A stretch of DNA of 64,000 nt from the NCBI RefSeq assembly GCF_002252475.1, contig NZ_NNRK01000034.1, forward strand, positions 806,001 through 870,000, given 5' to 3'. Position numbers and translations under genes: made by a program. Source of the DNA: Brucella rhizosphaerae (lineage in GTDB: Bacteria > Pseudomonadota > Alphaproteobacteria > Rhizobiales > Rhizobiaceae). Position 1 is the first letter of the stretch. Each line of letters begins with the position of its first letter. Shown here piece by piece: positions 56,336 through 64,000 of this stretch. The notes below the pieces were generated by a model. The model had not been told where the DNA came from, made no database searches, and was given only the letters and a program-made list of their open reading frames with translations.

Positions 56336-56531
56336 CTCAAAGGCCTTCATTTCGTATCGAGGCGGATTTTAGCCGCACAATGCAATAGAGCGTCCCTAAA
56401 AAAGCCGCAAGAATTAAAGCATCTTTGAAGCGATGGGGTTGCTCTTGACGACAAAAAACAGGACAACACCCTCACGCTACGCATCGCATAGTGGTATAGA
56501 ACAGGTCGATCAGTGCAGGGAAGCCCGGTTT

Positions 56532-57101
56532 ATGCAGAAAGCATTACAGAATCGTTCATCGTTGTTTCCAGTCTTTGCAACGGTTTTGCTCGCAGCGCTC
56601 GCAGGCTGCACAACAAGTGGCACGCAGAAATCTGCGGATGGCTCACTGACAGATGCCGGACAGACACGTATCAAGGAATCGGAGTTGCGTGCTTTTTGCC
56701 CAACTGTTTCGCTGCGTGACGGCACTGCCTATTTCAACACCTATGAAAAAGGTGGCGACAAGGATGCAAGCCGCGTCATTTATCAAGCGGCGTTGACCGA
56801 TACGACACGTTCTTGCCAGTACACTGACGGGATCATCAGTCTCGACGTTGCCGCTGCAGGCAAGGTCGTGCCAGGTCCGAAATACAAGAGCGGCAATATT
56901 ACCATGCCGGTCCGCGTTGCAGTACTTCAGGGCGACAAGGTCATCTATTCCAAGCTGCACAAGCAGAGTGTGACTGTGACGAGTGGTGGTGGCGCAACGC
57001 AATTTGTCTTCAACGACAAGGGAATCTCAATTCCGTCGGAAAGCGCTCGCAGTGTTCAGATTTTCGTGGGATTTGATGAAGGTCCGTACAACACGAAATA
57101 A
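56532..57101 (+). CDS. Hypothetical lipoprotein
   Basis: 189 residues with a lipoprotein signal: hydrophobic VFATVLLAALAGC with the lipobox LAGC. The mature part is beta-rich, with one Cys pair (AFCPTVSLRD and RSCQYTDGI) and no recognised domain. It could be an outer-membrane-attached periplasmic protein. ATG 56532 follows AGGGAAG; the longer frame to 56433 has no homology. Ends before a strong terminator. Confidence 0.82.
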   Translation: MQKALQNRSSLFPVFATVLLAALAGCTTSGTQKSADGSLTDAGQTRIKESELRAFCPTVSLRDGTAYFNTYEKGGDKDASRVIYQAALTDTTRSCQYTDGIISLDVAAAGKVVPGPKYKSGNITMPVRVAVLQGDKVIYSKLHKQSVTVTSGGGATQFVFNDKGISIPSESARSVQIFVGFDEGPYNTK

Positions 57102-57157
57102 GTATTGAGCCTGAGCGCCTGTTTCGGCCCGGATTTTGGGCTTGAAATTTAAACCAT

Positions 57158-57190
57158 AAGAGGTGTACGCAGATGTTGCGCGCACCTCTT
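57158..57190 (+). terminator. Terminator after the lipoprotein gene
   Basis: Arms AAGAGGTG and CACCTCTT with an inner CGC/GCG pair and six T residues. Beyond it (57195-57415) is a strikingly A+T-rich stretch that leads into the EAL protein gene. Confidence 0.9.
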
Positions 57191-57415
57191 TTTTCTTTGC
57201 ACTTTAATTACACTTGCAGTTTATGGCGCTTCTGAGTTTTACAGCTTTGTATTATATATTATTTAAGTACGGTCTTTGAGAGTGTTACTGTGATATTTTA
57301 CTAAGAATATAGTAAATAGTAGATATTGCCTTTATTTGACTTTATGCACCATAGTGGCGTGAAAAAGATATTTTAAACTGGATTTTCGGTTGTCGATATT
57401 GGAACGGCAGGTTTT

Positions 57416-59044
57416 ATGATGGGGCTTCAGTATAGGTCTTTTGTTTCGCCTGTTTATGTTCTGATCATCGTTATGTTGCTGCTCGGTGCCATTGCTGGCA
57501 AATGGGCTGGAAGCAGGTTTCAGCTTCTGGACGAAGAACGGGATATGGACGCCTATATGTCGGTGCTCATGTCGCAGGCCAATCGCATAGTGACCTCCGC
57601 TAAGAAAACGTTGGAGCAGGCCAACCGTTCCCCCTATGTAATGTGCTCTGACGAAGACAAACGTTATCTACGTGAACTGCTCTTTAGCGGGTATCATGTT
57701 AAGGATATAGGTCGTCTCGTAAACGATCGGCTTCAGTGCTCGACCCTTCTGAATGATATTGACATTGATGTGGTGCGCTCACCTGAAGATGTGCGGCTGA
57801 ATGATGGCACATATGTTTATGGGGATCATGAACTGATCACGCCCGGTAGCCACGGCCCAGTCATGGGGCGGGGCGAAGCCAATGTGGTATTGAGCTCAGT
57901 TGCTTTTGATGCCTTGCACGTCTCTCAATATAAATTCGCCATCTTCCTGACAAATGCAGAAAAGACGCAACATGCACAACTTTACGGCTTCCCAGCAGCT
58001 TTTCCCGGAAATGTTGTAAACAGTTTTGTGCCAACAAACAGCAGTCGTTTATTCGGTGTTACGGATGATATTCTGCGTGAAAAGGCCTGCGATCCCGTTA
58101 CTGGTATCTGTATTTCGGTCGTGACATCGCAGAGTTGGCGGGTCTCGGCGGACCGGCTTTTACCTTTTGTTTTTACCATCCTGGGAATGTTTGTTGGCGG
58201 CGCGCTTGGCGCGGCCTGGATCTATTATCGAAATCGCGATAGGTCTTTGATTTCACTTTTGAAAAAGGCGTTGGCAGCAAAGAGCCTCACGCTGGTTTAT
58301 CAGCCTGTCGTCAATATTGGGAATGGCAAGATTACGGGTTTTGAGGCGTTGATTCGCTGGGAGATAACCAAAGGCGACTTCGTTCCACCTGATTTATTTA
58401 TTGCACGAGCGGAAACGGCAGGTATCGCAAATCGCATCACCTTATATGTCATTGACCACGTGATTTTGGAAATGGGAGAGTTTTTACGGCAGCAACGGTC
58501 TTTGCGGATTAACATCAATATGACAGCTGCGGACGTGCAAAACCCTGACTTTAGGGCTGAGCTTGAACAACGCCTGAGCGCATTTGATATCCTGCCGCAA
58601 CAGATTGGATTGGAACTGACGGAGCGCACAGCTGTCGATTTTGCGAAGGCTACCGAAGGCATCAAGCAACTGCGTGAGCGTGGTCATCGGATATATATTG
58701 ATGACTTTGGCACAGGTTATTCAAGTCTTGCCTATTTGGGCGAGCTGCAAGTCGATGCAATCAAGATAGACAAGGCTTTTACGCGGACAGTCGGGGATGA
58801 ATGTGGAACGGTTTCAATTGTGCCGCAGATTATTTCGATGGCACACGAACATGGTCTGGATATTGTTGTAGAGGGTATCGAGACCGAAGCTCAGGTCAAT
58901 TATTTCCGTGGTATTTGCGGCAAGCTGTCAGGGCAGGGCTGGTTCTTCGGAAGGCCTGTTGATGCAGCATTGGCTCAAGCGCTGGTTGGCAACATTACCC
59001 CAACCAAAAGACGCGGACGTCAAAGAACCCCGACTGCGAAATAG
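57416..59044 (+). CDS. CSS-motif EAL domain c-di-GMP phosphodiesterase
   Basis: 542 residues: membrane helix (about 13-28), a periplasmic region with PYVMCSDED and LQCSTLL (CSS-type redox sensor cysteines), a second helix near 247-270, then an EAL domain (about 285-530). FEALIRWE, NINMTAAD, IGLELTERT, DDFGTGYSSLAYLG, KIDKAF and VVEGIETEAQ are intact, so it should be an active phosphodiesterase. E. coli PdeC-like proteins of this type respond to DsbA/DsbB oxidation. The gene starts ATGATG (57416 or 57419). Not in an operon with its neighbours. Confidence 0.9.
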   Translation: MMGLQYRSFVSPVYVLIIVMLLLGAIAGKWAGSRFQLLDEERDMDAYMSVLMSQANRIVTSAKKTLEQANRSPYVMCSDEDKRYLRELLFSGYHVKDIGRLVNDRLQCSTLLNDIDIDVVRSPEDVRLNDGTYVYGDHELITPGSHGPVMGRGEANVVLSSVAFDALHVSQYKFAIFLTNAEKTQHAQLYGFPAAFPGNVVNSFVPTNSSRLFGVTDDILREKACDPVTGICISVVTSQSWRVSADRLLPFVFTILGMFVGGALGAAWIYYRNRDRSLISLLKKALAAKSLTLVYQPVVNIGNGKITGFEALIRWEITKGDFVPPDLFIARAETAGIANRITLYVIDHVILEMGEFLRQQRSLRININMTAADVQNPDFRAELEQRLSAFDILPQQIGLELTERTAVDFAKATEGIKQLRERGHRIYIDDFGTGYSSLAYLGELQVDAIKIDKAFTRTVGDECGTVSIVPQIISMAHEHGLDIVVEGIETEAQVNYFRGICGKLSGQGWFFGRPVDAALAQALVGNITPTKRRGRQRTPTAK

Positions 59045-59239
59045 ATATTTAACTATAGAACCAATCTGTAAGATTCTAATTAAATTAGACTGCTTCTGTG
59101 AAGTGAAAAGCAAGAGGTTTGCACTACAACATTTTCAGAAGAGATGATTGCGTCCGATGAAGGTCTGGTCGTCTCCGATTGAAACTGCAACGAACCAAGA
59201 GGATAGGGCGGTCTACAGAAACCGCTCGGGTCTATGCTC

Positions 59240-59425
59240 ATGAAACCAAAATATGAACGTGTTCTTGAACCGACAGATACCTGGGCGATCTTCGACGTCG
59301 CCACGGGTGAGCCTGCATCAATCGGTGACAGGCTGATGATAGGTTTGAGCGAAAGCGAATCGGAAGAACTGTTCGCTACGCTCAATGCAGCGGCGAAGAG
59401 CAAGAACAAGCGCAGCGCTGCCTAG
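59240..59425 (+). CDS. Hypothetical 61-residue protein
   Basis: MKPKYERVLEPTDTWAIFDV and GLSESESEELFATLNAAAKS, ending in a basic tail. No family recognised. The start is ATG 59240 or ATG 59234; the codon usage is host-like. It sits alone between the EAL and HAD genes. Confidence 0.6.
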   Translation: MKPKYERVLEPTDTWAIFDVATGEPASIGDRLMIGLSESESEELFATLNAAAKSKNKRSAA

Positions 59426-59485
59426 CGCTGCTTTGTAATCGGCTCTGACGAGCGGACGCTCGACGCTTTGAAATCAAGAAGCAGA

Positions 59486-59542
59486 AAAGCGCTGGATCAG
59501 CGCTTTCGCATTGATATTTCTCCCGAAAGAGGTTGTTTCGGG
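59486..59542. terminator. Two stem-loops between convergent small ORF and HAD gene
   Basis: AAAGCGCTG/CAGCGCTTT with a GAT loop (59486-59506) on the plus side and CCCGAAA/TTTCGGG (59522-59542) next to the HAD gene stop. The second is the likely minus-strand terminator of the HAD gene, the first that of the small ORF. Confidence 0.7.
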
Positions 59543-59556
59543 AAATCTGGTGGGTC

Positions 59557-60243
59557 TCAGGCATCAGTCCAGATTGACAGAGCCTCGATTACGCCGGGCA
59601 GATCTTTATGGCGATGGATGACGGTCTCGGCACCTGCATCTGTAAGCTTGTCAGCATGTCCGGGATAGGTATGTGCACCACCGGTAAAGCCTATGACACG
59701 CATTCCGGCTGCGCGTGCGCCATGAATTCCATGTGCTGAATCTTCAATCACAATGACATCTGCTGGGTCGACATTGAAATGCTTTGCAGCATAGAGGAAA
59801 ACGTCTGGCGCAGGCTTCGGCTTTTTAGAACCGACTTCGCGCGACGAAAAGATATTCGGTTCGAAGAGATCATAGAGACCGACGCGCTTCAACATGAGTT
59901 CAAGGCGCGCATTGGTCGAGTTCGAACAGATGCACTTTGGTAACCCAAGTGCAGAAACAACTTCAACGATATCTTCAATCGCCTGAACTTCGTTTTTGAG
60001 GCGCTCATCAAGCAGCTTCTCCGACTTGTCGAGCAGCGACGCGGAAATCGGAATGCCTGCTTCGCGTTCGACGGTCAGAAGAATGTCCTGCCATGTGAGG
60101 CCAGCGAAGCGTTCGCCTACTTCTTCCGCTTCAATCGGGTATCCGGCTTCTGTCAGAAGAACGGCATCGACTTGCGCCGCAATGACTTCGGAATCCACCA
60201 ACACGCCATCGCAGTCAAAAATAATCAGGGAAGGAGCCGCCAT
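59557..60243 (-). CDS. HAD-family phosphatase (beta-phosphoglucomutase/phosphoglycolate phosphatase-like)
   Basis: 228 residues: motif I FDCDGVLVDSE (Asp10, Asp12), cap domain, motif II CICSNSTNA, motif III Lys in GSKKPKPAPD, motif IV VIEDSAHGIHGARAAGM. Subfamily I cap; the substrate cannot be told. Followed by a repeat copy upstream. Confidence 0.9.
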   Translation of the reverse strand: MAAPSLIIFDCDGVLVDSEVIAAQVDAVLLTEAGYPIEAEEVGERFAGLTWQDILLTVEREAGIPISASLLDKSEKLLDERLKNEVQAIEDIVEVVSALGLPKCICSNSTNARLELMLKRVGLYDLFEPNIFSSREVGSKKPKPAPDVFLYAAKHFNVDPADVIVIEDSAHGIHGARAAGMRVIGFTGGAHTYPGHADKLTDAGAETVIHRHKDLPGVIEALSIWTDA

Positions 60244-60255
60244 GTTACAAGCCTT

Positions 60256-60358
60256 TTAGAGCGCATACCGAAGTGTGAAACGATTTTCGGGTAAGATGCG
60301 CGTTACATCAGAATGTTAGAACGATGATTTTGTCCACTCAGATCAAAATGCGCTCTAA
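60256..60358. repeat. Dispersed intergenic palindromic repeat, copy 6
   Basis: Exactly 103 bp, bounded by perfect 11-bp terminal inverted repeats TTAGAGCGCAT (60256-60266) and ATGCGCTCTAA (60348-60358). Internal core ACGATTTTCGGGTAAGATGC matches the other copies. The cleanest copy in the window. Confidence 0.9.
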
Positions 60359-60509
60359 TGGGAGAATAGGGGGATGTTATCCGCCGAAATACCGCCGATG
60401 AGCTACACTTTTATGACTTGCGCGTCAAATTCCAGACGTTCAGCTGGTCGTATTTGTCGGAACGATATGCCGGGCTGACCGTTTCCTTCCTCCATTGAAG
60501 GAGAAGTTT

Positions 60510-60641
60510 ATGCGAAAGTCCGTTGTGCTGTTTATTCTCGCAATTGTCGTTGTTCTGGCATTCATTCTTGCAACACCATACTATTACAGCGTGACGCCTG
60601 AGAACCGCGGAACCGAGCCTGTGACTGACACGTCACAATAA
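60510..60641 (+). CDS. Small membrane protein (43 aa)
   Basis: A short ORF starting MRKSVVLFILAIVVVLAFIL with a hydrophobic helix and a polar Tyr-rich tail (TPYYYSVTPENRG). GAAGGAGAAG immediately upstream is a strong ribosome site. No family recognised; the product may be a one-pass membrane or secreted peptide. Confidence 0.6.
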   Translation: MRKSVVLFILAIVVVLAFILATPYYYSVTPENRGTEPVTDTSQ

Positions 60642-60701
60642 GGCATTATCTCATTCCGATGAGCGGTAATCAGCCCCGGAAGATGAACCGGGATATACGG
60701 C

Positions 60702-62495
60702 TTACACTTCCCCTGAAACCTCGCGTCTGCGGCGATCCAGCTCTTCGCTATAACGGCGCAATGTGTGCGCCTCACTCAAAAGCCCAAGCACCTTGCGCTC
60801 CTGCGCGTTGTTGATGACCGCAAGCGCTTCTGCTTCTGCCCGGTCGAAGCGTGCAACAGCTTCCTTGGCATTCATCTGCGGTAACAGGAATTGATCCTGA
60901 TAGCGAAGCAGGTCGCTGATGCCGCGAGTGCCATCTGACGTATCAAAACTTTCCGAATAGGCCTCCGGAACCGGGATCATGCCAACATAGTGGCCTTCGC
61001 TATCCACTGCGATAACGCGCTGGGTTGAGCCGAGAGGGAAGTCGTGACGGAATGTCTCGATATCTGTGTCAATCGGGACGGTGCGTACATCGTGGCGCAT
61101 CATGCGGTTAACGGTAAGATTGCGAACCCAGCCAATATCGTGCGCTGACCGGATGGCTTCGCCACGCAGATGGAAGCGCCAGGTTGCAAACGAGTAGCCG
61201 AAAGTCTTTCTGACCATAAGTGACGACGAGACGACTGCTCCGAGAACCAGCATGGCAATCGGAAAATCGCCAGTTAGTTCAAGCGCGAGAAAGGCCATGG
61301 TGAGGGGGCCGCCGACAATTGCCACAGCCATCGAACTCATGCCGATCACCGCATAGACCTCAGGCTCCAGCGAAAGTGGTAACACCATGCCTGTCACGGC
61401 TGCAAAAAGCTTGCCTGTTAGCGCACCTAGAAACAGTGATGCAAAGAACAGACCACCACGAAAGCCTGAGCCGATGGAGATGGCCGAGGCAAGTGATTTG
61501 CTGAATATCAGGAGCAACAGCACTGGAATGGTGAGATTGGCATTCAGATCCAGGTGCAATGCACCGTGGCCGGAAGCCAGAACTTGCGGCGACACGAGGG
61601 CGATCATGCCGACAATTGCCCCACCGATGGCCGGAGCCATCACGGTCGGCACAATGCTTTTTCGCGCAATGCGTTCAACCGTTGTTACGCCCCGCATTAT
61701 GAGAATGCCTATGCCCGCGGTCAGAAAGCCAAGTACCAGTGCGGGTACATAATCTCGCGCTGCAATGCCGTCGAGCGGTCCGATCTGGATAACGAACGGA
61801 GCTCCGCCGATTGCCTGTGTAACCAGCATGCCGACAATGGCGGCGACCACGACAGGTGCCAGCGTTGCAATGGAATATACGCCGATAATGAGTTCGAACG
61901 CGTAGAAAGCACCGGTAAGTGGAGCGTTAAACGCGCTGGCAATAGCTGCGGCTGCACCGCAGCCCACCAAAGTGCGCAAGTCGGCGCGTCGCAGTTTGAG
62001 CGCCCGCCCGATGCGTGATGCAAAGCCACTGGCAAGCTGCGTATAAGCCGCCTCAAGCCCGACAGAGGCGCCAAATCCATTGGAAATGAGGTTCTGTCCG
62101 ACAAGAATGAAACTGTCTGTCAGCGACAGATGTCCGCCGTGAAGCGCATTGGCTTCGATGGGGTCGACGATGGGCTTTTTACGCCAGCGCGCCAGCACCC
62201 ATATGACGATGCCCATCAGAATGCCGCCCGCCAGCGGGGCAATATAGCCACTTGGATTGAGTTGTGATGCTGAACTGAGCCTCTCACCTTCTGCAAGCCC
62301 GAAAAGCGCCTGATGCATCCATTGAGAAATGCCGCCAATGGCGGCGACCGCAAGAGCCGAAATGACGCCGATGGCTGCACCGGCAATGGCGAGGCCGATT
62401 TCGCTGCCGCGCACCAGAGCGCGCATGCGGAACGGCACAAAAAGCACCCGCAAATACCGGTTGTGACGCAGTTCATTGATATTCATGTCAGACAC
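60702..62495 (-). CDS. clc: Voltage-gated (CLC) chloride channel/antiporter with CBS-like tail
   Basis: 597 residues with the CLC membrane domain (about 25-430) and a C-terminal CBS-like region (about 445-580). The gating Glu is retained in VGLEAAYTQ in place of the usual GREGP, and GSGFRGGLFFASLFLGALTG corresponds to the GxFxP segment. Probably a Cl- channel or Cl-/H+ antiporter for acid resistance. The annotated start is GTG 62495; ATG 62486 is the alternative and no ribosome site decides between them. Confidence 0.87.
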   Translation of the reverse strand: MSDMNINELRHNRYLRVLFVPFRMRALVRGSEIGLAIAGAAIGVISALAVAAIGGISQWMHQALFGLAEGERLSSASQLNPSGYIAPLAGGILMGIVIWVLARWRKKPIVDPIEANALHGGHLSLTDSFILVGQNLISNGFGASVGLEAAYTQLASGFASRIGRALKLRRADLRTLVGCGAAAAIASAFNAPLTGAFYAFELIIGVYSIATLAPVVVAAIVGMLVTQAIGGAPFVIQIGPLDGIAARDYVPALVLGFLTAGIGILIMRGVTTVERIARKSIVPTVMAPAIGGAIVGMIALVSPQVLASGHGALHLDLNANLTIPVLLLLIFSKSLASAISIGSGFRGGLFFASLFLGALTGKLFAAVTGMVLPLSLEPEVYAVIGMSSMAVAIVGGPLTMAFLALELTGDFPIAMLVLGAVVSSSLMVRKTFGYSFATWRFHLRGEAIRSAHDIGWVRNLTVNRMMRHDVRTVPIDTDIETFRHDFPLGSTQRVIAVDSEGHYVGMIPVPEAYSESFDTSDGTRGISDLLRYQDQFLLPQMNAKEAVARFDRAEAEALAVINNAQERKVLGLLSEAHTLRRYSEELDRRRREVSGEV

Positions 62496-62720
62496 ATAGA
62501 AGGGTACGCAAATCAGTTGAGGTTGTTAGCGCAATCATAGGAGCAAACGAATAACCAAGCCTTATTATTTGCGCCATTTAGCAGCTCCGAACTGCAATTT
62601 GTTGACGGCTTTAATATGGCCGGAACAAAACTGTCAAAGCGACTTGGTTATGCAAAGTGCCAGAAAAGCGGGCTTTTTGGCGGAAATTAAGAAAAGGTTT
62701 ACAATTTCAATCACTTGGCG

Positions 62721-62736
62721 TTAACCGCATATTTAC
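62721..62736 (+). promoter_or_regulatory. ccrM: CtrA-box-like site upstream of ccrM
   Basis: TTAA at 62721-62724, seven bases, then TTTAC (62732-62736), close to the alphaproteobacterial CtrA consensus TTAA-N7-TTAAC, about 57 bp before the ccrM start. In Caulobacter and Brucella ccrM is under CtrA control, so this is a reasonable candidate. The rest of 62496-62792 shows nothing else I can name. Confidence 0.5.
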
Positions 62737-62768
62737 CCTACTCAGTAACCATAAGGACAAGTTTTTAG

Positions 62769-63926
<1,158 letters not shown>

Positions 63927-63936
63927 ATCTGACGTC

Positions 63937-64000
63937 GAGCATTTCCAGCAAAAGTGCATAGCGGTTTTGCGCAGGATAATACGATCAAACAAATACGTAG
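63937..64000 (+). repeat. Dispersed intergenic palindromic repeat, copy 7 (runs off window)
   Basis: GAGCATTTCCAGCAAAAGTG, then GCGGTTTTGCGCAGGATAAT, immediately after the ccrM stop; the closing hairpin must lie beyond the window. Confidence 0.82.

Noticed and set aside
60374-60499. 42-residue ORF upstream of the 43-residue membrane peptide
   Set aside because: Its purine run abuts the ATG with no proper spacing, composition is unremarkable, and it begins just after a repeat.

Overview
The window reads as a contiguous piece of the main chromosome of an alphaproteobacterium of the order Hyphomicrobiales (Rhizobiales), most likely Brucella/Ochrobactrum. The grounds are a CcrM adenine methyltransferase, an IalB-family secreted protein, the rpsF-rpsR-DUF2232-rplI and fabD-fabG-acpP-fabF-mltG-yicC-gmk gene orders, a coxB-ctaD-ctaB-coxF-ctaG-ctaE-DUF983-surf1 block, and roughly 103-bp dispersed palindromic repeats of the type common in this group. 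Most of the window is housekeeping DNA. I saw no rRNA, tRNA, CRISPR array, transposase or phage gene.

Layout. 1-3.6 kb: the end of dxs with tlyA and a TrmA/RlmD-type RNA methyltransferase, tightly overlapped and closed by a terminator. 3.6-6 kb: minus-strand ArsR/SRPBCC pair with two operator-like inverted repeats, an Asp/Glu racemase and a LOG-family protein. 6-10.2 kb: lysozyme inhibitor, LysM protein, then a Cys-rich ArsR regulator with an Atm1-type ABC exporter. 10.4-12 kb: psd-pssA, phosphatidylethanolamine synthesis. 11.9-18.8 kb (minus): AAA ATPase, SDR, purF, cvpA, radA, dnaB. 19-24.2 kb: purine nucleoside permease-like protein, cfa, and the S6/S18/L9 operon. 24.5-31.2 kb: fatty acid synthesis genes followed by mltG, yicC and gmk.

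31.2-34.6 kb is the only clearly accessory stretch: an SDR, a CatB-like hexapeptide acetyltransferase with a TTG start, and on the minus strand a compact three-gene unit made of a 48-residue one-pass membrane protein, a barstar homologue and an A+T-rich HEPN-like protein. The three are joined by a 1-nt overlap and a 1-nt gap. This barstar/HEPN-like unit is my best candidate for an undescribed system (possibly toxin-antitoxin or defence), but its function is inference only.

34.6-36.8 kb: tldD and an IalB-family protein. 37.2-46.9 kb: cytochrome c oxidase structural and assembly genes, then ispH, thrB and rnhA. 47-49.8 kb: peroxiredoxin, a DsbD-N-domain protein, a small membrane protein and YqgE. 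49.8-59 kb: two EAL-domain c-di-GMP proteins (one with a degenerate GGDEF site) flanking a GNAT, an M16 peptidase, thrC and a lipoprotein. 59-64 kb: two very small ORFs, a HAD phosphatase, a CLC channel, and ccrM with a CtrA-like box in its promoter region. Seven copies of the dispersed repeat sit in intergenic gaps across the window, the last running off the right edge.
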